Positions 11,189-25,700 of a stretch of DNA of 64,000 nt are shown piece after piece. The notes under the pieces were generated by a model. That model worked only from the letters and a program-made list of their open reading frames with translations, had not been told where the DNA came from and searched no databases. The translations under genes were made by a program, and so were the position numbers. Numbering within the stretch: position 1 is the first letter of the stretch; every line of letters starts with the position of its first letter. Source of the stretch: Hydnum rufescens UP504 (Eukaryota; Basidiomycota; Agaricomycetes; Cantharellales; Hydnaceae). The DNA lies in NCBI GenBank assembly GCA_014904985.1, contig MU129007.1, forward strand, positions 124,001-188,000, written 5' to 3'.

Positions 11189-13625
11189 ATGGCGTCTAGC
11201 AAGACTCAGGTGGGGAAACTGGCGATCTTCTAGCTTGGCTTCGTGATATCTTATTAACCATGGACATCCCCCTTGTACACTTGCTAGCGCGCTATCGTCG
11301 TCGTGGAGAAAGGCAAGACTAATCTCGTTTCCGATAAAGCGATTCCACCGGTCATACCGCGAGGCGTTCTCGTCAAGATCAAGGCCACTACTCTCAATCC
11401 AACTGATTGGAAGGTAATGGACCCCACTTCCCGATGGCTCATGCTATTTTCATTTACGGGGCCCTGATTTGATGATACCCACAGCATATAGACTACATGC
11501 TCAAGCCGGGCGATTCTATTGGCTGTGATTTTGCTGGGGATATTGTCGAACTCGGATCCGAGGCGCAGGACAAGGTCCACAATCATCTTCTGTCACGAGA
11601 CCCCACCCTGCAATAGTCTGCTGAGTCTGCATTTAGGGCTTCAAAGTTGGCGATCCAGTGTCGGGCTTTTGTCCGTGGCGGGCACCAACACTCCGATATC
11701 GGGACTTTCCAAGGTGATTGACTTTCACGACTTGAGGTGTCCAAGATCTTTTTGATGAACCAGCCCCATACGTGCTTTAGAATATTTGGTCACCTATCCT
11801 GAGCTCGTGCGTTCATATACTTGTGCTCACCAAAGGGTATTGCTTTATTAACCCCCATCGATCGTACCTAATTAGCTATGGCACAAACCAGCCAACATTT
11901 CATATGAGGATGCATCGAGTCTGAACATCCCAGGCGACACTGCAGTCCTGGTGAGCACCCACACACCGGTTGTTATGTTTTCCGGCGTAACACAGGTCCT
12001 TCCTCCCGTTTATAAACTATAGGCGCTGTTCCATCGGCTCGGAGTTCCCAAGTTCTGGGAAGCCGCCCCACCTTCACCTGCTAGCCCGTCTTCAGTTCGT
12101 AGCCGTTTCCTTCCCGAAGCCATCATCAATTTACCCACCCTGAACACTCCCTTCTTCCTCATTGTAGATTCTCATCTGGGCCGGCTCCACCTCTGTGGGC
12201 CTCCACGCAATCGCTTTGGCCAAGCTCGCCGGTCTGAAAATCGTATCCAGTGCATCTCCGCACAACCACGCTCTCTTGAAAAGTTTGGGCGCGGACGCCG
12301 TGTTCGACTATAAGACCCTGAGGTCGTTCAGAAGATCAAAGAGTGGGCGCAGCCACACGGCGGCATTACCATTGCCTTGGATTGTGTTACCGAGCGCGGT
12401 GAGTCACACCGCGTCCTGAGTGAAGGCTCGACAGATATGTCAGTATCAACTTACATTTTTTTTTTTTGGTGAACGATTTCAGGCTCCACGAAGCGCGTGG
12501 TCGACTCGTTTGGAGAGAATGGGGGAAAGGTCGTTCACGTCCGTACGTCCTCACCCTGCCTTGTTTTCATTTCTTTCATCAATGGGATGCAACTGACACG
12601 TGAAAAATGCCTCCAAATCTGGTGCTCTTAACAGTTGCTGTGCAGCCCGAGGAAGGATGGCCATCCAACGTGAAACTTGTGCCCTTCCTCGTCTACACTG
12701 CCCTCGCAGTTGATAGCAAGGATTTCTTGGACTTGTATGAGTGGTACGTTGGCGCGCTACCGATTGTCGATTCTGTCCACCCCTTGCATCGTCGCTCCTG
12801 TCTCGCTCTACTGCTGCTACTACCCAGATACTGTGTGATCTCTTGATTCTGACCTGCATTCTCACCTACCCAGGCACAAAGTGATCCCATCGTTGATCGA
12901 GAAAGGCCAAATCAAAAACGTGATCCCCACCAAGGTCACCAAGGGCTCGAGCATATTCCTGAAGGCCTCGATCTTTTGCGACAAGGAAAAGTGTCCGCGC
13001 AGAAACTCGCGTACACGGTGTATTGAATGAGGGCTCCTCGAGGTGGAAAACAACATGAAATGAACGCTGCGAGAGAGGGAAGGATAAGTGACCCCCCCCC
13101 TTTTTTTGGACGAATGTATAATCTGGTCAATTTGTGACAAGTTTCTGTACCAAAAAAATATAAAACCCATGTTGTTTTAAAAGCTTTCGTTGAATGGGAT
13201 GGCAGCGCTTTGGCGCCTAGAGATGATATGTGGTGCTCATATCAGTGCACACAATCGTTCTCAATTTCTCTACTGCTCACGCGACGCATGTATACGCATC
13301 TTACGTCTTCGTTACCTGACCACGCACATCATGCCGCCACCAGATAGGTACTCTCGAAAGGAAACCAGAGTTCATGACACGCGTCATGATCTATGGCAAT
13401 TGCTATATAACGGTACACCTCCATACGCCTGATAAAACTTAAAAAGGGAATAGATGACGTCACAAATAACGGAGAAATGTCATCCTATATCGGAGCAGTG
13501 ATCCCAACACGGAGGATACTAACGCGGAGCACGGCTACATTAGGATATTGGCATGGAGATATAGACTGAATCTAGACATACTTTTCATTACCTACGCCCC
13601 AATTCCCAGTCTCGGGGAACATGAT
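8812..13625. repeat. Segmental tandem duplication, copy B
   Basis: This is the partner of 4758-8720. Matching blocks are 8812-9100, 11040-11188 (leader), 11189-13026 (reductase gene), and 13027-13625 (downstream region running into the last exon of the HAK transporter). Gene exons are very similar; introns and flanks are more diverged, so the event is not recent. Copy B is longer because of the extra 9105-11035 stretch. Confidence 0.75.
11189..13026 (+). CDS. Medium-chain dehydrogenase/reductase, copy B (frame-broken)
   Basis: This is a paralogue of the gene at 6328, with the same exon-intron plan and nearly the same length. It starts MASSKTQ at 11189 and ends KLAYTVY at 13026. The Rossmann motif WAGSTSVGLHAIALAKLAG is kept. 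Three one-base differences from copy A break the frame: an extra T in the run 11667-11670, a missing G at 12314 (copy A has AAGGACC) and a missing G at 12943-12945. Because conserved single-copy genes in this window show the same kind of lesion, these may be consensus errors; true decay of a duplicate is also possible. The same NADPH-dependent reductase role is inferred if the gene is intact. Confidence 0.8.
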
Positions 13626-16600
13626 CGCTACAACGATATGTGTGGGTGAGCGTCTCATCGGGTGAATTATAAAAAGATATGAACATACCAAGGCGGCGAT
13701 ATATCTCCTCGATAAGAAATCTGCGCACAAAGGCGAGAATGGGAGTGGCCCACCCAACCTCGATACGCTTACTGATGACATCGTAGTGCGGTATTCTGAT
13801 CAAGAGTAGCACCACGCATTCAGCATTGTGCTCACATCGAAGTGAGATAAGTGAGATAACGAAGAACTGACATTCGGCTGGTCTGACGGGCGGCGGCGTG
13901 CATTTCTGCAACATTATTCATCGCATTCGCGGGATCTGCACGGGCCTCCACGTCACACGCAAGGCGGACGATTTCTTCTGTTGAAGGATTGAAGTCATCG
14001 CGATAACCAACGCGGTAGACTACACCGTAGAATCCTATCCCAAGGCCTTGGGTGAATCATAACTGCGAATCAAAGACAAGAAAGACGTACCGGGGATCGA
14101 GCGGACTTTCGTCACTACATAATTGTCTTCAGGACGAACGTACGGGAGCGGAAGTACTCGAACAGAGAGGAAGATCTGGAGACAGGACCGGATCAAACTT
14201 GAGGAAATGTATTAAAGAGGAGAAAAATCAAACATACAACGACTCGAGGAAGCGCAGGGACCTGCTTGAGAAACGCTGCGTCATTTAACCAATAGCTAGC
14301 GTCAGAAACTAGAAAACATTCGAGATGCAAAGTACATTACCGTAGAAGGAATGAGGAACCCCTCGGCCGGCATTAAGGTTGTGGAAGATTGCACAGGTAG
14401 GAAGACGGGAAAGTTGGGTTATCTCCTGTGTTGCGGGGTCCACAAACTTAAGACCATCGAAGACGTCAACGACAGCGTCAGATTGGGTATCGGAAGCTTC
14501 AGCGACATCGTTCGCTGGTCGATTCGATGGAAGCTCTTCAACTTGGACGTCCTTGTGAACGGACTGTGCGTCTGCGCTTTTCAGCTTCTTGCTATCTACA
14601 ATAAAGTGACGTGGGTTCTTGCGGTTCTTCCCTTCGAATTGGTCTTCCAGTCCCTACAGCGGCGCGCACATCAATGGACACCACCACTAGGGGAATATAT
14701 AATAAGTACCTTGGCCCAAGTCCAGAACATCATTACTATAACACTGAAGAGATCGAGAGCATTAATTATTGAATTAAAAGACATGCCGCCGAAGGCGACC
14801 TACAGGAAGCAGCCGATGGAAAGAGGGACCCAGGCCCCGTGAGGGACTTTCTTAAGCGCGGCTCCAAAGAACAACCCATCGAAGAATCCAAAAGTCAAGA
14901 GGAACGCGATAGCCAAGAGCATCGGCCCCCGTTTGACGATGTAGATCTGGATCGCAATAAAAGAAGTGGTTACGAACATGACTGTAGCGACTGCAAATCT
15001 ACAGAGGCAAGCAGATAGGCATATTTCATTCCAGTCATACAGCAGTGTGTTACGCACCCGTATGCGTTTGTCAGGTTGGAAAGATTCTTGAAAGCGGCAA
15101 CGACAATGATAGTGACAAGTCCCTGGAGACTGATTTTAGCTGGAACCGGAGGATTCGATCCGCATTGTGCTCACAAGGGTGTAATTAATGGCAGGGACGT
15201 ATATTTGACCTTGAATCGTATCGCTTGTATAAACGAGGGCAAATCTGGATTGTCGAAGGGACCACAGTTAGCTACACCTAGGATTAGTAACAGGGGGAAT
15301 CTTACGGTGGCAGACTCTTCATGTTAATTAGTTGCTGGGTCTGGAGAGTAACAGGTCAGCAAATCGAAAGGGATATTTACTGGAGGAATTCACAAGACTG
15401 AAGGTAGCGGTAATGAGAGCTTGAGATGCTATGAGCTGAGAAGAATTCAACTGCCATGATCAAGGACCATATGTTGACGACACATACGGTGGCTAAGACG
15501 GGCAAAAACGAATACGATCCTGGCCTCGCACGATAAATAATTGCATCCTGCTAAATAATAATAAAGTAGGTGACCCACCAGTACAAGGCGCCATTGTGTC
15601 CACCAGGAATAGTTGTGTAGAACACGTTGGAAATAACGTTGGGACCATCCGTAATAAGCTTAGCTCCTTGTCCAAGGTAAGCCAAGATGAGACAAGGGTA
15701 GACCCAACAACCAAAGCCAATCTAGTTGAAGATATGGAGAGTGGTCTTGGATATGGACAACAGGTGTGCACTAACTTGAATAGACAAGGCGTTGAATTGG
15801 CCAAGACTACAAAAACAAGGTGTTATTAAGGCGCGTATGCAGGATCCAAGAGCAAACACACTTGGCAAACATGGCTTCACATCCGGTAACGGCAAGAAGA
15901 ACACCAGCGAGTAAATCGTACTGTTTGGTGCGCACAAACCCTAAAGAAAAATAATCAGACTAGATGCAGCATACGGAACCGCGCCCGAATGCATACACAG
16001 AATGGCTCTCGAAGGGTCGACAGCTCGCCATACACCTGGGTAGGACGTAATGTTGACGATGCCACAAGCTCCGATCAAAGCGAGCCAGATAAAGGTTATA
16101 GGAGAGAAAACAGCGGTAATTCGGGATGTTCCAAATCGTTGGATCACAAACAGGGCCACTAAAAACCCCTAGAAAGGAGCCTATTAGCAGATGGAACAAT
16201 TTCGTCTGAGGGTAGGGACTTACGATGGAGATCCCAGTGACTTGGTTCAATACGGAAGGCTTGGCTACACCGAGACCGCCCACTGCACTCGTCACAGAGA
16301 CGGCTACAAGGCAGAATATTCTTTAGCAAGCCTCTCGATGTGGGGAAAGTTGCATTCCATACCGGGAGTAAATATGCCGTCTGACAGAGTGAGGGAAGTG
16401 CCAAATAAGCCCCAAAACGTCAAGGGCCACCTAGCAAAGCGCAAGAAGGTACGCCCACGTGCGTAATCCTGGCCCTTCTCACCATCAGTATCCGGTCGTC
16501 AAGGTGCGGTCGTCTTCGTCGGCTTCGGGACGGGGGTAGAGCCCTGGAACAAGGCAAAGACCCCTCCCTCACCTGCCAGAAATGGTATGGTACCTGATGT

Positions 16601-16952
16601 GGAAATAGATATCTCCAGTGAACTGAAACTCACCCTCTCCCGTTCCAAACCGGAGGCTGATGAGACACTAGTTGAAATTTCTTAGGCGGGAGCATGGGAG
16701 GCCAGAGGAATCACTTGCATATTTTATCAACGGAAGGATGGTGAGAGACCAGATAATGGCAGAGAGACCGCCGATGACGTCATCTTTGGAAGGGAGAGGG
16801 CCGCTGGAGGGCCATATACCATTCAGCACATAGAGGGGACTTGTGCCAATATCGGAGTAGATTACCCCCCAGGTCTGATAGACCATGAGTGCGAGGGCAA
16901 CACCAGTGGCCTTGACGGGCTTGCGCTTAAGACGGCCAAGGTCGTGTTCCAT
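13572..16952 (-). CDS. HAK/KUP-type high-affinity potassium transporter
   Basis: This is a plasma-membrane potassium uptake transporter of the HAK/KUP/KT family. On the minus strand the N-terminus has MEHDLGRLKRKPVKATG, then YQTWGVIYSDIGTSPLYV, the family's first transmembrane signature. Further membrane segments follow (AVGGLGVAKPSVLNQVTGIS, FGTSRITAVFSPITFIWLA, LGQFNALSIQVS, FGFFDGLFFGAALKKVPHGA). A cytosolic C-terminal part contains IFHNLNAGRGVPHSFYG, KRIEVGWATPILAFVRRFLI and MFPETGNWG, with the stop at 13572. Many introns of about 50-60 nt interrupt it. The intron after residues LIKY (donor at 16718) starts GC and not GT. I chose the Met at 16952; an upstream exon is possible. The 3' end is shared with the duplicated segment ending at 8720. 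Confidence 0.9.
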
Positions 16953-18669
16953 TGCGTTGCTCAGAGACGAAGGGGGAAGGAGGACAGAAATCGCCAAAAG
17001 ACCAGGAAATAAATAGTAGGAACAGGAATTAAAAAGCCATCGGGCAGGCCACAGCACTTGCGTGAATTCTGCTACCGGTGGGCCTCAGATAACCATACGG
17101 TAGCCAAAATCACGCAGTAAAACCCACCCCTGGCAAATACCGAGGGTCGTCCGTCACCGCCGGCGCTTCCGCAACAGCGTGACTAACGCATTCAGTGCCA
17201 TTTAAATAGCACGGCTCTCAAAAATTACATTGCACCAGCCTCCTGCTAGGGAAAATCAGTTTTGTCGCCATCACTCAGCTTACGCCTTTCGAACTCATCA
17301 CTTTAGGATCCGGCTGTAAGGACTGTTGCCAGTGGCCAACACTTGTTCCACAGGGTAGTGACGGACTGGAATTGCCGAGCAATACGGATGTTCACAGTAT
17401 ATGTAGCGAAACGCAAAAGTGGAGTTTGTTGGAATTGGGGATGGGCGAGAGCCATCGCTTAGTCAGTGTATCCTCTAGCGGGATGTACCGAAGTTCCCTC
17501 TGTCTTTCCTCTTGTTGTGTGAATCTAAGTGGCTGCACCGATTCTTCAACTGAGTTCACTTTCGGGAAACGGCTCCCGGGGTCGACCAAGTGGGCTCTGC
17601 TACTTTTCCCTAGTGCGGATGTCCCCACTATAAGGAATGGATCCAGGTTTGTGAACGCAGTCTATCCAAGATACCGAAAGAATTTACACAAGGAGATGTA
17701 GCAGCATGTTGCGTCCCTTGCGGTATATAAATCGGATTGGGCACACCGGCCCGGGTTTCTTTGTCGGCCCGCATCTGCTTATCAAGTCCCTGACCCTGAA
17801 ATTGGGCCGACAGTCAGGGCACTTACATAAGATTTTGCCCATCCCGCATCAGGGAAAGATAGCGCCCACAATGACTCCGTGAGCTTGAGGGTCGCTTCTA
17901 GTTTTAATCCAGAACCCCTTCAAACAAAGGTTTTTACAGAATTGATGGAGAATTATGGCAGACACATATTCGATCTGAATCGTTTCTGCAGTGAAACCAC
18001 TTCCAAGGTGGCACAGGAATGATACCGCCGTTGACCACAGAGAGGTATGGGTGTGTCAATCCATGAGCATCGTGATCATCGTCTGGGTGTTTTCATGTAG
18101 GCCCTGTACATAATACCTTACCCTGAGTCTGTATCCACAAACTGTGCGGAGTGATGACGAACGACAGAACCAAATCGATTATCCTATCCTAGTCATCTCC
18201 GTGCTTGCAGCCAGATCACACCTCCGTATTGGGTTCTCTGGGGGTCTTCTCTATTCGCCTCAGACTTGCTGACGCATGATTCATTCGGGTGAGGACTCCA
18301 ATGCTATGAGCTCTTTTAATGCGATCGGTTTTCTATTCCGCCATGGGCAGAATGTGGGGAAATCTTATCGCTCCTGTCGAGGCTCAGTCGTCAAATAGCG
18401 TTCGACGACAAGTGGTTCAAGATGAAACTCCCTTGAGCACAATATTCCCTCGATTCCATACATTTGTTTCTCCCATTTAGATAGCTGCGGTGATACATGC
18501 GCATCTTCTAGCGGGATTCGGCCCCAGCGAGTATGAGTCTGACTTGTAATTTATGGTTCATTGCGACACGCGACTTGCCGTGCATCATTTGCATTACACC
18601 TGTGCCAGTCGTTGGGGGTGCAGTGAATTGACAATCACAGCGGGGCCCACTACAGCAGCAACTCCTGAC
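16953..18669. other. Intergenic, no gene seen
   Basis: This lies between the divergent potassium transporter (-) and Vps74 (+), so it should hold both promoters. The open frames here (17372-17701 + and its antisense) have no recognisable domain or splice support. I see nothing else that I can support. Confidence 0.4.
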
Positions 18670-19944
<1,275 letters not shown>

Positions 19945-22705
19945 TTATATGTGAGCCTGTCGTCGTCTGTACAACTACGAGATTTCATGATACAAGGAGA
20001 TGGCTTTCAAGATCCAAAATAATGCAGGGAAAGGCTGATACGGAAGAGTCCTGCCTCTGTACTTTACTACTTTAGCTTGAGGACCAGGCATTTGTCTCTT
20101 CTGAAGGCATCATAGTCGCAATGGAAATTGCTGCAAATGTTTACACTCGGTTCATTAATAGGGGTTTAACACCGCAAGAATTTGAGGCTGGAATCAGAGT
20201 TGGAATCTGCTGGAATCAACTTGCGATTCCAACTGCAGTTCCAGCTCTGAGGCTTCCAATCCAGTCCTTTCCTTCCTACTTACTCTACCGCCCATCTCCG
20301 GATAGTACCTTCCTCACATCTTGGTCAACAACTTTGAGAAAGCAAACTGGGCTTCTGCAACTGATAAAGGTGATGTCACTGTTAAAATTAAAGATGACTC
20401 TGAAACAAAGTGAGGGAAGCCAAGCTTAAGTAATGCGGTCATTGTTTTGGGTCTTCTGAACTTTTATTTCTTCTCCATGGATCCACCCACTTCAGGTCTC
20501 TCTCCTTATCAAGTAGTCTGTCCTTGCTTCCGGCCCCAGGGTTCTGCTTTACCCTCAGAAATATCTGGCAAAACGCACCTCCGTGCATGGGTTGTTTTGA
20601 AGATGGCCGTGTATGGTGAAGGAAACCCGATAACAGCCAGGATAGATTGCTATGAAAAGCAGGACCTCGCCAGAGAGATTAGCAGCGCGGAGCTCAAAGG
20701 TCTGTGGTCATCCTGGACATACTGATTCAGCTCCAGACTGATCATCGTGCTATAGCTGCACAATCCCCTTGAGGCGGATGGATGCGCGAGCTAGTAAAAA
20801 TTATGGCCAATTTTCAGACCGAGCTTACAAGGCGAGGGGAGCGATTGCAAGCCAGAGCAAGTCAATTATTACGGAGCAGCAAAAATACTAACGCACATGT
20901 AGCCAATGAGCTTCGAGAGGGGGTGATGGTTACAATTGTTCAGAGTTCACTGGTAACTGAACCGATTACAAAGGTCCACCAAATTCTACACCCCCTGCAC
21001 CGTCGTGTGACACTGGACAATGTCTGAGAATGCCTTCGTCGCAAATATCTTGACAACGTTGCGGCCGACCTGTATCCCTTGGCCAATGCCAATATTCGGT
21101 CTTCAGTGTGAAGAATCCTGAAACAACTGGATAAGAAGGACACCGCGATTCTCGGGGAGGATCGGCACTGGGCCGAAGATGATGCGGGGCCAGGGAATGC
21201 AGCGGCTCATCGGGCCACAGCACCCAGGTAGCCAATGTGGTATTGTCTTCTCAACATACCGACAAACAGGCGGCAGCCTTGAAGAACATCAATGCATTCG
21301 AGTATGGTGAAGATCCCAGTGATGGTGTAATGTACGACTGATCCATTGCCCCTTCCACCTCTTGGTGACCGTCACTTTTCCCAGGTATCTTGCCTCACTT
21401 GTAATATATATAATCCCAGTTGACACTCCACAGGTCATTTTGTCCTGCATCTGACATCGCGCGCACGGGGTGCACTGCAGGCCCACGTTTAAGCAAGGCT
21501 AGGCTATGATCTTTCGTCGCTGTTATTGAAGTGACTTCTTGTTCTTCCTCTACCCTTGGAATAGGAGCCAACGTTGGGGCCATTGAAACTAAATTCTGGA
21601 CAAGTTAGAGTCAGTCTCAAGACCTTGTTTGAGGCCAAACCACGCGAGGGCACGATCCTATCGCATTTATCTTATCTATCTGTTATCCAGACCCTTTTGT
21701 GCACGTCGGCCGCCGCCACGCCGATCGGACGGATATGATGCGGTCTGGGTTGACCACTTTCACCTTCACCTCTAGATTCGGGGGATCTCGAGCTTAAGAT
21801 TCCGTGTGCCGTGAACCGATCAAGGCCCAGGCTTTGCCCAACTCAACGCCGTTTAATTTTAAATATATATGTCGGATTCATGACCAAGGTACGTTGCAAA
21901 TGTCTTGGTTTTCATGATACTTCTGAGCATGTACACTCTCCGATTTCGCCCATAGGAGGTTTGTGCGCAATTACTCTGACCATTGGAACCTGCTATCCCG
22001 GCTACCTCTGCCAGTGTGACCCGCGACAAAGTGGAATGCAGTTGAGATGGAATAGGTTTGAAGTTACAGTGGAACCAGCTTGGTAAGGGCCAATTTCGGA
22101 ATCACGAACAGCGGCAGCCTCCCTGGGAGAGACCAGTTCGCGGGTCGTAGCCCTCGGACCGTGACCGAACCAGGGGTCGAAATGGGTTGAGTTTTAGGCT
22201 ACTGGTAATTGAATGGCGAACAGAGGAGCCAATTAGCCAAGATCACTTGGAACCAAATACTCCCCGTAAGTCTAGGGAGTAAGACTGAATCTGAGTACAC
22301 TTGCGTTGTAAGGCTCTCACTTATATGTGCTACGCCGTGACATTAGGCATCTAACTTGGACCAAATGCCACAACTTGGGTACCGCACAGTAGTAATCAAA
22401 TGGAAGTGGAGGTATATTTAGGGTGAACTTCCCAAAACGGCAATGAATGGATGGATAAAGGACAGAGGGCAAGTACGCTTCAGAAGTGAGTTTGCCTTTT
22501 TATGGTCATTTTCGACTCTACGCAAGTGCACCAGGTGCACGTTGAAACCCTTAAAATGCTGGGGTTTGTATTGTAAGATATAGTCTACAGAGGTGTAAGT
22601 AATGGAAAATAGCACGATGCTGCATCGAGCAAAGCTAGGATACTTAATATATTTACAGTTCATGATGGGGAGGGGCGCCAAAAGGTCGGGGGTAGACCAT
22701 AAGCA
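19945..22705. other. Intergenic with gene remnant
   Basis: Apart from the degenerate coding stretch at about 20540-21230 listed separately, I see no gene. Near 20190-20262 there is an imperfect inverted and direct arrangement of GGAATC/TTGGAATC words. The last few hundred bases are the 3' flank of the importin gene on the minus strand. Confidence 0.35.
20540..21230 (+). pseudogene. Degenerate gene, product unknown
   Basis: Coding-like sequence continues across several lesions. An exon-like block runs to about 20698 (EISSAELK) before a GTCTGT donor; an acceptor at about 20755 leads into LHNPLEADG, then one base is missing. From 20782 one frame reads MRELVKIMANFQTEL, GERLQARASQLLRSS and IVQSSLVTEPITKVHQ. 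It continues sensibly through TGA at about 21025 and again through a TGA near 21108, to RILKQLDKKDTAILG and NAAAHRA. The low-stop, amphipathic character either side of two in-frame TGA codons suggests a decayed gene. The family was not recognised. Homopolymer errors do not explain the two TGA codons. Confidence 0.4.
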
Positions 22706-25700
22706 TCAGCCGTCCTCGTTCCCTTCATCGTTGGCATCAGAATCGTACTCGGAGCTTAACCGCATAGCTTTGACGCTCCCAACCGCGATGAGAAGAGAAT
22801 GGCGAGGATCCAGGATTTCCAGCACATTCTGCATCTCGTCCAGAGCAAACCCTTCCATTTCCTCCACCAACATCACATCTTCCTTCTCTTCTTCCCAATC
22901 TCGTCCGTTTAGACGATCCGCTCGTGCTTTTCGTTTTTGCGCCAACGTATGCAGTTGATTTTCTGTTGCTTTCAAAAGACCCTCCTCTAAGGGAGACGAA
23001 AGTGCCGCACGACCGCCGACCGTTCGTAGACTCTCGCCAATGCACTTGTATAACGAAGCTAGGAAGCCTGCATCTATCTCGCTAGAGATACCACTGATCA
23101 ACGGTGAGAACACACCGGACAGGAAGCTTTCGTTTATCATATCGCTCCCTTGAGCGCATGATACGAGGACAGGAATGACCCTAGACGAGATGAAAAGGGT
23201 GAAGAACGACCGGTTATAGCCACAAAAAGGTGATAGAGAAAAGAAGAAACGGCAGAAAAACGTACATCGCAGCAGCTTCCCGAACACCATCGTGGAAGAA
23301 GAATCGTAGGGCGGGGACAGCAAGGTTTAGTGTCTGCGAGAGGTAAGGCGCAAAGCTCCGGCCCATGATATGGCTGTACACCAGTAAGACGTCAAACGCG
23401 GTACATTTCTCCTCGAGAGATGCTGTTCGGATTTCGATGCGCTGTCCCTGGGTCTCGATTACTTCCCACCCTTCTCGCTCAGTCACAGGCCGATCGGGTT
23501 CTGGAGGTGGGGAACCCAGGTCAGCAAAATACAGTGGTTTCCTGGCACGATAAAGATGAACAGACCAATTACAGATACATCTGCTTTTACAGCGGCAGAC
23601 TTGAGAAGCGGTGGCATCACATACTGCAAGTATGGTTCGAATGTGGGTCCCAGCGCTTGACAAACTTTTGCCCACGTAGACATCAAATACTGTGGGGTCA
23701 GGTCATCTTCAGACTCAGTAGGGGAATCTAGATGAAAAATAAGTAATGATTTCGTCTATGCAAAGGATGACAAACGTACTCTGAATTTGCAATAGGAGTT
23801 CGGAAAATTCAGTAGAATCCGCTTTGAATGTGTCGCGACCAACAGCGACAGCTGTGATAGGGTACATCAGGAAGGGGTCGGCAGCATCAACCATTACAGT
23901 GAGAATACCAATGAGCCCCGCACACTCCATGACCTTGCACCTTAGCTGGCGCATTTCCGGATCGGTTGCGGTCCGTAGTACATTTATAAGATTTGGCATA
24001 ATAAGTGGATAATACTAATGAACCATTGATTGGTAAGCGAGGACAGAGTACATAGGGTTATTGATACACACTTTGCGGAATGTGTCGGCGGCGGCATCTG
24101 CAACCATGGCGAGTGTCGTGATAGCTTGCTCTTGGACGTACCGTTTACTATGGGCGTTGAGCATGGTCAAAAGACCTTCAACAATTGGATCTAGATAGGG
24201 CTGAAGCGTATTTCCGTCCACGCCCGTACAGAAATTGATTATTGCAGCCGCAGCATGCGCATGAACACTGACCAAGCATTGTAATGTTAAAGTCTTGTTC
24301 TACCAAGAGTTCTGAACAAATGTACACACCGAGGCTCGGGAGCTCTAAGCGTTGGTATAAGAGCTGAAAAGATCTCCTGATGATAGCGATCTTGGATGAC
24401 CTCCTATTGGCATAGAGTCAGCAATGAAAGTAACGAATATCAGCAAGCAGGTCCTGACCTCAAGATCCGTGCAAAGTTGCCCGCTACGAGTGGCGACATT
24501 CCTCAGCATCGTGAGAGGATCTTCCGGGGGCCTTGGACTCACATGCACTGGCAAGTCGCAAATCGTACTCGGGGATGCGGATCCTTGAACATCGGGGTCA
24601 CAAGACTATCGCGATGTCGTTAAGTTCTAGGGCACTGCTGGAAACAAGCTACTCTCACGTACGAGACGACATTTCCAAGCTCCTTCTCCATGATCTGATG
24701 AGTGCCTTCGGCGATAGCTGCTATGGCCATCAAGCCAGCATGTCTCTGCATCCAATCGTGCGAGGCGAGTAATGCCGGAATATACATAAAGGCGACAGGC
24801 AAAAGTGCCTTCCCGCCTAGAATGGAGCTGAGATACCACTTAATGCGGCACCAAACGATCAGATTCTTACCAATTGCACATGCAAGACGGTCCAAACTTT
24901 CCTCGAAGACATGGGGGTAGCCGTAATCATCATCATCTTCAGAAGGCTGCAAGATCCAAAAGAGAAAAAAAATAGTCAGGATAACGGGGTATATACTCGC
25001 AGTCCAAAATACAAACGTCATCGGTGTTGGTCCAACGAACGGTCGCCTCCCCGCCTTCGTCCCGAATTTCGGCCATGCCTTCAAGACAACAGCGGACAAC
25101 ACCATTGACCCATCCATTACACTTCTTCACCATGGAAGGGCGAGCCTCGGAGAGGCTAACAAGCAATTCGAGAGCAGCACGCCGCATCTGGTCTCTTGCT
25201 TCGTCCTCAGCAGTGGGTGCCCTAGGAAAAGGTATTGATCGGCCGCTGGAGCCCCCTCCGACACTGGATGGAGGAGGGAAAAGGAAGGCGGGATTATTAA
25301 CAGTGGTGTTCCCCTGGGGATTTGCAGCAGTTGGAGTCGATGGGAATGCAAGGGAGTTGGGGTGCGGCCCGAGAGGATTAGGGTTTCCCACAGTCGGAGT
25401 AGCTTCGGAAAGTTCGAGTGACGAAGGGAGAGGGGCCAAAATTAGTGGGATGAGAAAAGTGAGGATGGAGGGAAGATGGTCCTGGAAGAGAATCGGTTGA
25501 GATGTTGCCAAGGGGGTGAGAGTCCGAAGAAACTGGGCAAGTTGCACATGGCTAAGAGGAGGTAATGTCTAGGGATCGGAGTCAATACGGATCTCGTTTC
25601 GCAGAGACCCATGTTCATACATCTAGTATTGGATGCATCAGGCCAGCGGCTTGAGCACGTGTGACGGGGTCCGCCGACGTTAAGTACGCTGATGAAGCGC

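Noticed and set aside
22418..22705. Missing C-terminal HEAT repeats of importin downstream of its stop
   Set aside because: Translation of the minus strand past 22706 in all frames gave no HEAT-like sequence.
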